Source: Caulobacter sp. UNC358MFTsu5.1 (GTDB lineage: Bacteria > Pseudomonadota > Alphaproteobacteria > Caulobacterales > Caulobacteraceae). From it: a stretch of DNA of 64,000 bases. The position numbers and the translations under genes were made by a program. Below the pieces are notes generated by a model that was not told the DNA's origin, ran no database searches, and was given only the letters and a program-made list of their open reading frames with translations. The stretch spans positions 315,001 through 379,000 of the forward strand of contig NZ_JONW01000005.1 of the NCBI RefSeq assembly GCF_000712075.1, in the 5' to 3' direction. Below, piece after piece: positions 1-8,616 of this stretch (within the stretch, counting starts at the first letter, position 1; every line of letters begins with the position of its first letter).

Positions 1-43
1 ACCTCCAATCGCGATCACAATGCAAGACCTTGGAGCGCGCCCC

Positions 44-1363
<1,320 letters not shown>

Positions 1364-1381
1364 GACGCCGCGCCCGGCTCG

Positions 1382-1447
1382 GGGGACACACACTCACGGC
1401 AAGGCCGCGCCGATCCGGCACGCCGTCGGGTGTGAGTGTGTGTCCCC
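1382..1447. repeat. Inverted repeat family D, copy 1 (GGGGACACACACTCAC)
   Basis: Two perfect 16-bp arms, 1382-1397 and 1432-1447, form an inverted repeat around a 34-base centre just after the aminotransferase stop. The same arm sequence occurs again at 42917-42982 after etfA. Both copies lie 3' of a gene, so a terminator or mRNA-stabilising role is possible but not shown; no T-tract follows. Confidence 0.85.
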
Positions 1448-1512
1448 AAAGTCGTCCGCCCAAGCTTGACTTGAACCCCTCCCCCTCTCGACCTGAGAGG
1501 GTATAAGAGGCC

Positions 1513-2292
1513 ATGACCGTCACCGACATCCGCCCGTCCAGGCCCGCCCCGATCAGCGGCAACGCCCTGATCCTGATCGCCGCCTTCACCGCCCTGACCT
1601 TCGCCCTGGCGTGGATGGACGAGCCGCCCGGCGTGCTGACCTTCGCCTTCGTGGCGGTGGGCTGGATCCTCAGCGTGGTGGTCCACGAGTTCGCCCACGC
1701 CTATGTGGCCCACAAGGCCGGCGACCATACGATCGTCGAGAAGGGCTACCTGACCCTGGACCCGCTGAAATACACCGACCTGACGACCAGCATCCTGCTG
1801 CCGCTGATCGTGCTGGCGGTGGGCGGCATCGGCTTCCCCGGCGGGGCGGTCTATCTGCGCGAGGACCTGATGCGCAGCCGGCTGGGCCGGTCCATGGCCT
1901 CGCTGGCCGGGCCGCTGGGCACGCTGGCGGTGCTGGTCGCGCTCTCGGCCTGCCTGGCCGCCGACCGGGCGTTCGGCGTCGACGACAGCGCCCTGGCGCG
2001 CGCCGCCTCGTTCCTGGCCTTCCTGCAGGGCTTCGCCCTGGTGCTGAACCTGCTGCCCCTGCCCGGCCTGGACGGCTTCGGCGTGATCCGCCCCTACCTG
2101 CCGCCCGCGATCCAGCAGGGCGCCCTGCGCCTGGGCAACCTGGTGTTCATCGGCCTGTTCCTGGCGATCTTCTTCGTCCCGGCGGTCAACGACGCCCTGT
2201 TCCGGACGGTGCTGGCGATCACCGACCTGTTCGGCGTGGCGCGGCCGGAGATCGGCGCGGGGCTGCGGGCGTTCCGGTTCTGGGAGGCCTAG
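1513..2292 (+). CDS. Site-2 protease family (M50) membrane metalloprotease
   Basis: A 259-residue integral membrane protein of the M50 (RseP/SpoIVFB-like) site-2 protease group. The zinc motif HEFAH is at residues 58-62 (E59 catalytic) inside a hydrophobic segment, and the third ligand is probably D187 in NLLPLPGLDGFG, matching the usual N/P-x-DG motif of the family. Five to six hydrophobic segments are apparent and there is no PDZ domain, so it belongs to the compact minimal type. Known relatives cleave substrates within the membrane; its own substrate is unknown. The ATG at 1513 follows a weak site. It converges, two bases apart, with the chemoreceptor-like gene. Confidence 0.85.
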   Translation: MTVTDIRPSRPAPISGNALILIAAFTALTFALAWMDEPPGVLTFAFVAVGWILSVVVHEFAHAYVAHKAGDHTIVEKGYLTLDPLKYTDLTTSILLPLIVLAVGGIGFPGGAVYLREDLMRSRLGRSMASLAGPLGTLAVLVALSACLAADRAFGVDDSALARAASFLAFLQGFALVLNLLPLPGLDGFGVIRPYLPPAIQQGALRLGNLVFIGLFLAIFFVPAVNDALFRTVLAITDLFGVARPEIGAGLRAFRFWEA

Positions 2293-2293
2293 C

Positions 2294-3406
2294 CTAGGCC
2301 GCGCTCAGCTTCGCCGCCGGGGTCGGCGTCACGGCCGGGCGAAAGGTCGCCGCCGGCTTTTCCACCCCCGCCGTCTGGACCAGGCAGCCGTACCAGCCCA
2401 GGCCCTCATAGGTCTCGTAGCCCGGGGTCAGGGCGTAGCCGACGGTCCGGTCGCCCTCGGCGTAGCTGCCCATGTCGCCGCCCGAGGTGTCCAGCTTGAA
2501 GGTCTCCTCCAGCACGCCCCTGCCGTCCGAGCTGGCCAGCACCCGGTGGTTCTGGTCCAGCAGCAGCACGCGCGAGCGGGCCTTCTCCTCGTCGGTCAGG
2601 CGCACGCCGTCGACCACCGCCTGGGCCTGGGGCTTCCAGTCGAAATGGACGCCCAGCACGCCGATCACCCGGCCGTCGGCCTGGCCGCCCTCGCGGATGG
2701 CCGTGGCGTAGGTGGCGACCGGGGCGTCGTTCAGCGCCCGCACCCGCTCGATGTCGCAGACGGTGAAGTCGTCGCCCGACTTCGTGCGCATGGCGTTCTT
2801 GAACCAGTCGGTCTCGGCCACCGAGGCGCTGCGGGCGGCCGGATACTTGTCGGGCCGGCCGCTGGCGATCACCCGGCCGGACGGGTCGGCGATCCAGAGG
2901 TCCAGATAGACGGTGTAGGCGTCGAGGATCACCTTCAGCCGGCGGCTGGCGTGGTCGCAGGCCTCGCGCGACGGAGCCGCCACGCAGTCGACCACGGCGC
3001 TGTCGGTGGCCCACCAGCGCACGTCGCAGGTGCGCTCATAGAGGTTGCGGTCGATGATCTCGATGGCGTTCAGGGCCAGGTCGGCCAGGCGCTGGCCGCG
3101 CAGGTGGCCCAGGATCGCCCCGCCGATGGCGGTCAGCTCGTTGAGGTCGGCGCGCACCTGGCTCTCCAGGGCGGCGGCCACCACGTCGATCTGGGTGGAG
3201 ATGGTCTTGAACTCTTCCGCCACGATGGCGAAGCCGCGCCCCGCCTCGCCCGCGCGGGCGGCGACGATCAGGGCGTTGATGGCCAGCATCTTGGCCGAAC
3301 GGTTGACGTAGGCGATCTCGCCGATCTTCTCGCCGGCGACGTGGCTCAGGCGTTCGCTGAGCTCCAGGATGCGCTCTGGGCGGAGGCTGGCGTCTTCCGT
3401 CGACAT
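2294..3406 (-). CDS. Soluble chemoreceptor-like protein, signalling hairpin followed by Cache-like domain
   Basis: A 370-residue protein without membrane segments. Residues about 25-75 carry the methyl-accepting chemotaxis hairpin tip (LAINALIVAARAGEAGRGFAIVAEEF), the part of receptors that contacts CheA/CheW. The C-terminal ~200 residues (LDLWIADPSGRVIASGR...WFKNAM...VIGVLGVHFDW) look like a Cache/PAS-type sensor. This is the reverse of the usual sensor-membrane-HAMP-signalling order, and only a short part of the signalling coiled coil is present. I chose ATG 3406 because a GGGGG tract precedes it; an upstream ATG at 3463 lacks one. The role is presumably cytoplasmic sensing feeding a Che array; the ligand is unknown. 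Confidence 0.8.
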   Translation of the reverse strand: MSTEDASLRPERILELSERLSHVAGEKIGEIAYVNRSAKMLAINALIVAARAGEAGRGFAIVAEEFKTISTQIDVVAAALESQVRADLNELTAIGGAILGHLRGQRLADLALNAIEIIDRNLYERTCDVRWWATDSAVVDCVAAPSREACDHASRRLKVILDAYTVYLDLWIADPSGRVIASGRPDKYPAARSASVAETDWFKNAMRTKSGDDFTVCDIERVRALNDAPVATYATAIREGGQADGRVIGVLGVHFDWKPQAQAVVDGVRLTDEEKARSRVLLLDQNHRVLASSDGRGVLEETFKLDTSGGDMGSYAEGDRTVGYALTPGYETYEGLGWYGCLVQTAGVEKPAATFRPAVTPTPAAKLSAA

Positions 3407-3470
3407 GGTTTCCCCCGAAACCGGGCGGCGACGCTCCGAACAGCCGAATCGCTCGCCAGACAAGCGAGAA

Positions 3471-3663
3471 TGACACCCGTGTCAGCTTTCGGGGATGGGG
3501 GAAGGACAATTCGTCGCGCATTTTCACAGGTTTAGCGGCAAGCGGCCTGTGGAAATGTTCAGTTTCGCGGCAATCTATGCCTCATTAATCATCAACGCCC
3601 GACAGCGGTGTCATAGCGACGTCGCAGCGAAGCCTTGCCGCACAAGAAATGACACCGGTGGAC
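3471..3663. promoter_or_regulatory. Cluster of three LacI-type operator-like palindromes
   Basis: Positions 3471-3484 match TGACACCGGTGTCA at 13 of 14 bases, 3600-3613 at 12 of 14, and 3650-3663 at 11 of 14. A 14-bp palindrome with a central CG-rich pair and TGA/TCA ends is typical of LacI-family sugar regulators. No LacI gene is in the window, so the regulator is unidentified. The sites suggest sugar- or pectin-responsive control of the pectate lyase, the chemoreceptor, or both. Confidence 0.5.
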
Positions 3664-3700
3664 AGGATTTAGGGAACACGAGACAGTCCCACCGATAATC

Positions 3701-3825
3701 CGCTCATCCCGGCGAATGCCGGGACCCAGATGGAATGGCTTTGAGGCTGACGCCATGAGCGCTGAGCCTGTCCAGTCAGCCTCCCAGCCATGGGATCTGG
3801 GTCCCGGCATTCGCCGGGATGAGCG
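3701..3825 (+). repeat. 125-bp inverted-repeat element family A, copy 1
   Basis: Two perfect 31-bp inverted terminal arms (3701-3731 and 3795-3825) enclose a 63-base centre. Each arm holds its own small hairpin, CCCGGC-GAAT-GCCGGG. Identical arms and the same 125-bp total length are found at 7536-7660 (same orientation) and 43748-43872 (opposite orientation). The centre is only partly conserved. It looks like a REP/MITE-type non-autonomous extragenic element. Confidence 0.9.
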
Positions 3826-3846
3826 GTTCAAGAGGGGAAACGACAG

Positions 3847-5187
3847 ATGATCCGAACCGCCCTGGCCCTGACCCTGGCCCTGTCCGCCACCGCCGCCCAA
3901 GCCGCGCCGCGCGAGGTCCCGGCCTTCCCCGGGGCCGAGGGCGCGGGACGGCTGTCGCTGGGCGGCCGCGGCGGGGCGGTGATCAAGGTGACCAACCTCG
4001 AGGATTCCGGCCCGGGCAGCCTGCGCGCCGCCGTCGAGGCCCAGGGCCCGCGCACCGTGGTGTTCGAGGTGGCCGGCACGATCCCGCTGAAGAGCGAGCT
4101 GAAGATCGCCAACGGCCGGATCACCCTCGCCGGCCAGACCGCCCCGGGCGGCGGGATCACCCTGCGCGACCACACCCTGGTGGTGGCCGCCGACGACGTG
4201 GTCATCCGCTTCATCCGCTCGCGCCTGGGCGACGAGAGCAAGACCGAGGGCGACGCGATCTGGATCAATTCCGGCCGCCGGATCATCCTGGACCACGTCT
4301 CGGCCAGCTGGTCGGTGGACGAGACCCTGTCGGCCAGCGCCCGCTACGACAATCCCGGCCAGGGCTTCCATGATCTCACGGTGCAGTGGTCGATCATCGC
4401 CGAGAGCCTGCGCCACTCGATCCACGCCAAGGGCGACCACGGCTACGGCAGCCTGATCCGCGGCGGCAACGGCTCCAAGATCAGCTTCCACCACAACCTG
4501 TGGGCCAACCACCTGGCCCGCATGCCGCGCCCGGGCAACTACGACGGGCCCGACAAGGACCCGGTCGGGGCGTTCTTCGAGTTCCGTTCCAACGTCTTCT
4601 ACAACTGGGGCAAGGGCCACGCCGGCTACGACGCCGACAAGGCGGCCCTGGCGGCCTACAGCTTCGTCGACAACGCCTATGTCATGGGCCCCGACAGCGA
4701 AAAGCCCATCGCCTTCAACGAGAGCAACAGCCTGGCCAAGGCCTGGTTCGCCGGCAACAGCATGAACGGCCAGGTCCCGGCCGATCCGTGGAGCCTGGTC
4801 AGCGGCCTGCAGGCCGACGGCTGGCGCCAGGCGGGGCCGATCGAGGTGGCGCCGGTGGCGGCCGACCCGGCGGCCTCGGCCTACGAGCGCGTGCTGAAGG
4901 ACGCCGGGGCCAGCGTGTTCCGCGACAGCGTCGACGCCCGCGTGGTGGCCGGGGTGCGCGACAAGACCGGCAAGCAGATCGACAGCCAGAAGGAGGTCGG
5001 CGGCTGGCCCGTGCTGCCGGCGGGCAAGGCGGCGGTCGACACCGACGGCGACGGGATGCCGGACGCCTGGGAGAAGGCGCACGGCTTCGATCCCCGGAAG
5101 GCCGACGGGGCGGCCCTCGCCAAGGACGGTTCGGGCTACACCAACCTGGAGCTCTACCTGGCGGACGCGGCGAAGCGGCGGGGCTAG
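3847..5187 (+). CDS. Exported pectate lyase-like protein (right-handed beta-helix)
   Basis: A 446-residue protein with a clear signal peptide (MIRTALALTLALSATAAQA, cleavage near residue 19). The body matches the pectate lyase superfamily: the FPGAEGAG...GGRGG start, VTNLEDSGPGSLRAAVEA, TLAGQTAPGGGITL, and the beta-helix run through ILDHVSASWSVDETLS, HHNLWANHLARMPR and RSNVFYNWG. The C-terminal DTDGDGMPDAWEKAHGFDP is a calcium-binding thrombospondin-3-like tail common in secreted polysaccharide lyases. Expected activity is beta-elimination of pectin or a related uronate polymer outside the cytoplasm; exact substrate and PL family are not certain. ATG 3847 follows GAGGGGAAACG. Confidence 0.88.
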   Translation: MIRTALALTLALSATAAQAAPREVPAFPGAEGAGRLSLGGRGGAVIKVTNLEDSGPGSLRAAVEAQGPRTVVFEVAGTIPLKSELKIANGRITLAGQTAPGGGITLRDHTLVVAADDVVIRFIRSRLGDESKTEGDAIWINSGRRIILDHVSASWSVDETLSASARYDNPGQGFHDLTVQWSIIAESLRHSIHAKGDHGYGSLIRGGNGSKISFHHNLWANHLARMPRPGNYDGPDKDPVGAFFEFRSNVFYNWGKGHAGYDADKAALAAYSFVDNAYVMGPDSEKPIAFNESNSLAKAWFAGNSMNGQVPADPWSLVSGLQADGWRQAGPIEVAPVAADPAASAYERVLKDAGASVFRDSVDARVVAGVRDKTGKQIDSQKEVGGWPVLPAGKAAVDTDGDGMPDAWEKAHGFDPRKADGAALAKDGSGYTNLELYLADAAKRRG

Positions 5188-5196
5188 CGGCTCACC

Positions 5197-5319
5197 CACT
5201 TGCCCCCACCTGACCGCTTCGCGGTCTGTCCGCCCCCATAGGGGGCGGAGGACCTAAGCGCGCGCCCTCTTCCCCCTGTGGGGGAAGACGATCGCGAAGC
5301 GATCCGTAGGGGGCAAGTG
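5197..5319. repeat. Inverted-repeat element family E (single copy)
   Basis: An 11-bp outer inverted pair (CACTTGCCCCC at 5197-5207, GGGGGCAAGTG at 5309-5319) encloses smaller hairpins: a CCGC-TTCG-GCGG-like fold, CCGCCCCC-ATA-GGGGGCGG, and TTCCCCC-TGT-GGGGGAA. It fills the gap between pectate lyase and aroC, and no second copy occurs in this window. The architecture is like the other extragenic elements here. Confidence 0.75.
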
Positions 5320-5371
5320 ATCGCCGCGCCGACCTTTGCCCCTGTTCAAGCTTTCCGCTAAACCCGCCCCC

Positions 5372-6496
5372 ATGTCGCACAACACCTTCGGCCACCTGTT
5401 CCGCGTCACCACCTGGGGCGAAAGCCATGGGCCCGCCCTGGGCTGCGTGGTCGACGGCGTTCCGCCCGGGATCGCCATCAGCGCCGAGGCCATCCAGGCC
5501 TTCCTCGACAAGCGTCGTCCCGGCCAGGGCAAGTTCGTCACCCAGCGCCAGGAGCCGGACGCCGTGCGCATCCTGTCGGGCGTGTTCGAGGACGAGCGGA
5601 CCGACGGCCTGCGCACCACCGGCACGCCGATCAGCCTGATGATCGAGAACACCGACCAGCGGTCCAAGGACTATGGCGAGATCGCCCAGGCCTTCCGCCC
5701 CGGCCACGCCGACTACCCCTATTTCGCCAAGTACGGCGTGCGCGACTATCGCGGCGGCGGACGCAGCTCGGCGCGCGAGACCGCGGCGCGGGTGGCGGCC
5801 GGCGCCGTGGCGCGGCTGGTGATCCCGGGCGTCACCGTGCGCGCGGCCCTGGTGCAGATCGGGCCGCACAAGATCGACCGCGCCAACTGGGACTGGGACC
5901 AGGTCGAGCAGAACCCCTACTGGTCGCCCGACGCCGCGATCATCCCGGTCTGGGAAGAGCACCTGGAGACGATCCGCAAGGGCGGCTCCTCGACCGGCGC
6001 CGTCGTCGAGGTGGAAGCCACGGGCGTGCCGGCCGGCTGGGGCGCGCCGCTCTACGGCAAGCTGGACGCCGAGCTGGCCGCGGCCCTGATGTCGATCAAC
6101 GCCGCCAAGGGCGTGGAGATCGGCGAGGGCTTCGACAGCGCCGCCCTGACCGGCGAGGAGAACGCCGACCAGATGCGGATGGGCAATGACGGCCCGGTGT
6201 TCCTGAGCAACCACGCCGGCGGCGTGCTGGGCGGCCTGTCCACCGGCCAGCCGGTGGTGGCGCGCGTGGCCTTCAAGCCGACGTCGTCGATCCTGATCCC
6301 GCGCGAGACCGTCAACGAGGCGGGCGACGAGATCGACCTGCGCACCAAGGGCCGCCACGACCCCTGCGTGGGCATCCGCGGCGTACCGGTGGTCGAGGCC
6401 ATGACCGCCTGCGTCCTGGCCGACGCCTTCCTGCGCCACCGCGGCCAGACCGGCGGCGGGGCGTTCGTTCCGGGCGTGGACGGGCGGCGGGGTTAA
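5372..6496 (+). CDS. aroC: Chorismate synthase
   Basis: A 374-residue enzyme that converts 5-enolpyruvylshikimate-3-phosphate to chorismate with reduced FMN, the last step of the shikimate pathway, in the cytoplasm. The family signatures are present: GESHGPALG near residue 16, [37 protein letters not shown] around 110-145, and a C-terminal [17 protein letters not shown]. Length is normal. ATG 5372 begins the canonical MSHNTFG start; the upstream in-frame ATG at 5336 lies against repeat E. Its TAA stop shares bases with the stop of the convergent small gene. Confidence 0.97.
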   Translation: MSHNTFGHLFRVTTWGESHGPALGCVVDGVPPGIAISAEAIQAFLDKRRPGQGKFVTQRQEPDAVRILSGVFEDERTDGLRTTGTPISLMIENTDQRSKDYGEIAQAFRPGHADYPYFAKYGVRDYRGGGRSSARETAARVAAGAVARLVIPGVTVRAALVQIGPHKIDRANWDWDQVEQNPYWSPDAAIIPVWEEHLETIRKGGSSTGAVVEVEATGVPAGWGAPLYGKLDAELAAALMSINAAKGVEIGEGFDSAALTGEENADQMRMGNDGPVFLSNHAGGVLGGLSTGQPVVARVAFKPTSSILIPRETVNEAGDEIDLRTKGRHDPCVGIRGVPVVEAMTACVLADAFLRHRGQTGGGAFVPGVDGRRG

Positions 6497-6705
6497 CCCT
6501 TGCGCGCCTCCGGCCACTCTTCGGGCCGCAGGATCATCGTGGGACGGAGGAAGGGCGATCGGACCCGATCGTAGTCCTGCACGTCAAGATCTCGACAGAT
6601 GATCTCAAGCAACTCGCCACCCCCGACTTCGGGCGGGGGGCCCTCGTGCGTCTGGCGCCAGAGCTCCAAGGCTTCGCGCTTGATGAGTTCGTCGCGAGAC
6701 GGCAT
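6493..6705 (-). CDS. Small conserved hypothetical protein (70 aa)
   Basis: A short soluble protein of 70 residues, unrecognised. It is rich in charged residues ([14 protein letters not shown] near the start), with a helical N-terminal half and a proline-rich tail ([17 protein letters not shown]). GGAGG lies 12 bases before ATG 6705; a TTG at 6714 is an alternative start but is only three bases from GGAGG. The stop codon overlaps that of aroC in a shared TTAA. Coding looks real because composition and frame fit a compact gene, but no function can be given. Confidence 0.5.
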   Translation of the reverse strand: MPSRDELIKREALELWRQTHEGPPPEVGGGELLEIICRDLDVQDYDRVRSPFLRPTMILRPEEWPEARKG

Positions 6706-7016
6706 GGGAAACAATATCCTCCGCCCCTGAGAACTCTTCGCACTGCGACTCGTTCAATTTTTTTTCGTTGACAAAGGGTAATCAAGCACGACCTGGCGTT
6801 AATAATATTCTGAATATCGGTCGTGAAGACTCGCCCCCGGACGCCGTGTCGCGATGGGCAAGAACTGAGCCAGCCCCGCATTTCGGAAACCAACGTTTTC
6901 CGGAAAAGCTTGAGCATTCAGGTAAATCACCCATTGACCGATTATTTCGGGCTCGTAACGTTCATCCCACAACGACGCGTCGGGGGACGCGTCATTTCGA
7001 GCGAGCCGGGGGGCGC
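6706..7016. other. Intergenic region upstream of response regulator
   Basis: About 310 bases, notably AT-richer than the surroundings. It includes ATATTC-T-GAATAT (6805-6817), a perfect 13-base palindrome, and TTGACC (6934-6939) followed 16 bases later by TAACGT, a weak promoter candidate for the response regulator. No ORF here is supported. Confidence 0.45.
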
Positions 7017-7523
7017 GTGCGCTTCGATCTGCTGAAGATCCTTCTGGTCGACGACAATCAGCACATGCGCATGCTGCTGACCGAGATCCTGCGGGCGCTG
7101 GGCGTGCGGCAGATCTTCGAGGCGCTGGACGGGGCCGAGGCCCTGCAGCTGATGCGCGACATCGAGATGGACCTGGTCATGACCGACCTGACCATGGGAC
7201 CGCTGGACGGCATCGACTTCGTCAACCTGCTGCGCAACTCGCCCGACAGCCCGGCCCCGTTCTGCCCGGTCATCATGATCACCGGCCATTCCACCCTGCG
7301 CCGGGTCGCCGAGGCCCGCGACGCCGGGGTCAACGAGTTCCTGGCCAAGCCGGTCACGGCCCGCGGGGTGATCCACCGCATCAACCTGCTGATCGAGCAT
7401 CCCCGCCAATTCATCCGCTGCGCCGACTATTTCGGCCCCGACCGCCGGCGCCGCCCGGACCCGGCCTTCACGGGCCCCTATCGCCGCCAGGGCGATCCGG
7501 GGGTGGAGCTCCAGCTGTACTAG
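7017..7523 (+). CDS. Single-domain CheY-like response regulator with basic C-terminal tail
   Basis: A 168-residue receiver protein. The acidic pair D12-D13, phospho-acceptor D57 (VMTDLTMG), and K111 (FLAKPV) are all intact, so it should be phosphorylated. There is no DNA-binding output domain; the ~45-residue tail carries two F-x-G-P-x-R-R motifs (YFGPDRRRR and FTGPYRRQ). I chose the GTG at 7017, which has a GGGGGG tract just upstream and begins the receiver fold at once; the longer in-frame reading from 6768 adds a non-conserved low-complexity lead. The partner kinase is unknown and no kinase is adjacent. Confidence 0.8.
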   Translation: MRFDLLKILLVDDNQHMRMLLTEILRALGVRQIFEALDGAEALQLMRDIEMDLVMTDLTMGPLDGIDFVNLLRNSPDSPAPFCPVIMITGHSTLRRVAEARDAGVNEFLAKPVTARGVIHRINLLIEHPRQFIRCADYFGPDRRRRPDPAFTGPYRRQGDPGVELQLY

Positions 7524-7535
7524 CTATTCTTATTC

Positions 7536-7660
7536 CGCTCATCCCGGCGAATGCCGGGACCCAGATGGAATGGCGGTGTGGCTGACGCCATGAACGCTGA
7601 GCGCCTCCAATCATCCGCGCCGCCATGGGATCTGGGTCCCGGCATTCGCCGGGATGAGCG
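7536..7660 (+). repeat. 125-bp inverted-repeat element family A, copy 2
   Basis: Same 31-bp terminal arms (7536-7566, 7630-7660) as copy 1, same total length, and a 63-base centre that resembles copy 1 (shared GGAATGGC...GGCTGACGCCATGA...). It lies just 3' of the response regulator. Confidence 0.9.
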
Positions 7661-7755
7661 GAGCATGGATAGGCCACACAGCGGCCATCGGACGCGGCGA
7701 CCCTCGCCTCGCCCCGGGCTAGAAAGCTCGCCCAGTCTCCAGTGAGCTTGCCCCC

Positions 7756-8001
7756 ATGCCGCGTTCCATGTCCCCGCGTCGCCTGCCCCTCCTCCTGACC
7801 CTGCTGGCCGTCGCGGCCGGAAGCCAGGGCTGCCTGGCCGTCGCGGCCGGCGGCGCCGTGGTCGGCGCGACCGGGGCCGTGGTCGGGACCACCGCCAAGG
7901 TCGCGGTCGGGGCCGGCAAGGCGGTGATCCCCGGCGAAAGCAAGAAGGACCGCGAGAAGCGCGAGTTCAAGGAATGGAAGAAGGCCCAGCGGGACGGCTA
8001 G
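7756..8001 (+). CDS. Small exported glycine-zipper protein, possible lipoprotein
   Basis: An 81-residue protein with an N-terminal hydrophobic segment (RRLPLLLTLLAVAAG) followed by a cysteine in SQGC, a weak lipobox. The middle is a Gly/Ala/Val zipper (AAGGAVVGATGAVVGTTAKVAVGAGKAV) and the tail is strongly charged (KKDREKREFKEWKKAQRDG). Such small proteins usually sit in the envelope. Function is unknown. It converges with the OhrR-like regulator, three bases apart. Confidence 0.55.
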   Translation: MPRSMSPRRLPLLLTLLAVAAGSQGCLAVAAGGAVVGATGAVVGTTAKVAVGAGKAVIPGESKKDREKREFKEWKKAQRDG

Positions 8002-8004
8002 GCG

Positions 8005-8469
8005 TCAGCGGTCTTCCGGCGCCGAGTCGACCAGGGCGCCGCGCAGCGCCTGGACCTGGTGGTTGAGCGCGACCAGCTGGTCGACCGTCATGCCCGAGCG
8101 CCGCAGCAGGGTCTCGGTCAGGCAGCCCGACCGGGCGTAGAGATCGCGCCCCTTCTCCGTCAGGCTGACATTGACCTGCCGCTCGTCGGCAGGATTGCGC
8201 AGCCGCCCGACGAAGCCGGCCTGCTCCAGGCGCTTGACCAGCGGGGTGATCGTGCTGGGCTCCAGGGCCAGTCGGTCGGCGATGGCCCCGATCGTCAGGC
8301 CGTCGGCCTCCGCCAGGGCGGTCAGCACCAGGTACTGCGGATAGGTGACGCCCAGCGCGTCCAGCAGCGGCTTGTAGGTGCGGTTGATCGCGATCGTCGT
8401 GCTGTACAGCGAAAAGCACAGCTGGGCGTCCAGCGGGATCAGGTCGTCGGCCAAGGCGGGTCTCTCCAT
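8005..8469 (-). CDS. MarR-family regulator of the OhrR (organic peroxide sensor) type
   Basis: A winged-helix regulator of 154 residues. The N-terminal LDAQLCFSLYSTT matches the OhrR signature, with C18 in the position of the peroxide-sensing cysteine; YKPLLDALGVTYPQYLVL and the wing DERQVNVSLTEKG also fit. OhrR proteins repress target genes until the cysteine is oxidised. I prefer ATG 8469; the ATG at 8496 adds nine residues. It is divergent from an exported hydrolase across a gap with two TATCGCGATA palindromes. No ohr peroxidase is adjacent, so the regulated target here may be the hydrolase, and the inducer could differ from a peroxide. Confidence 0.85.
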   Translation of the reverse strand: MERPALADDLIPLDAQLCFSLYSTTIAINRTYKPLLDALGVTYPQYLVLTALAEADGLTIGAIADRLALEPSTITPLVKRLEQAGFVGRLRNPADERQVNVSLTEKGRDLYARSGCLTETLLRRSGMTVDQLVALNHQVQALRGALVDSAPEDR

Positions 8470-8515
8470 GCAGGGCGCCCCGAAGCGCCCATTCATCTTT
8501 TATCACAAAAAAGCA

Positions 8516-8525
8516 TATCGCGATA
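8516..8525. promoter_or_regulatory. Candidate MarR/OhrR operator 1 (TATCGCGATA)
   Basis: A perfect 10-bp palindrome 46 bases upstream of the regulator start. The identical sequence is repeated at 8570-8579 next to the hydrolase. Confidence 0.65.
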
Positions 8526-8568
8526 AGAAATATCTGGACAAGCGATCCGCGGCACCTTAGCCATATCG

Positions 8569-8580
8569 TTATCGCGATAA
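8569..8580. promoter_or_regulatory. Candidate MarR/OhrR operator 2 (TTATCGCGATAA)
   Basis: A perfect 12-bp palindrome 36 bases upstream of the hydrolase start; its core is identical to the one at 8516-8525. Flanking ATATCG and ATTATCGCA half-site-like sequences (8563-8592) extend it. Two identical palindromes in a divergent MarR intergenic gap suggest control of both genes. Confidence 0.65.
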
Positions 8581-8616
8581 ACATTATCGCATTGAGACAA
8601 CCAAGGGAGATCCGAC

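Larger units (their letters stand above)
3407..3846. other. Intergenic regulatory region between chemoreceptor and pectate lyase
   Basis: A 440-base gap between divergent genes with no convincing ORF. It contains three near-matches to the palindrome TGACACCGGTGTCA (3471-3484, 3600-3613, 3650-3663) and then a full 125-bp repeat element (3701-3825) that sits between those sites and the pectate lyase start. AT-rich stretches around 3555-3600 probably hold the promoters. Confidence 0.6.

Noticed and set aside
3495..3698. 67-codon ORF before the pectate lyase
   Set aside because: Crosses operator-like palindromes, no ribosome-binding site, no homology signs.
3701..3825. Repeat A as a simple transcription terminator
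   Set aside because: It is a 125-bp conserved element with identical arms and no T-tract, found also in an upstream regulatory region.
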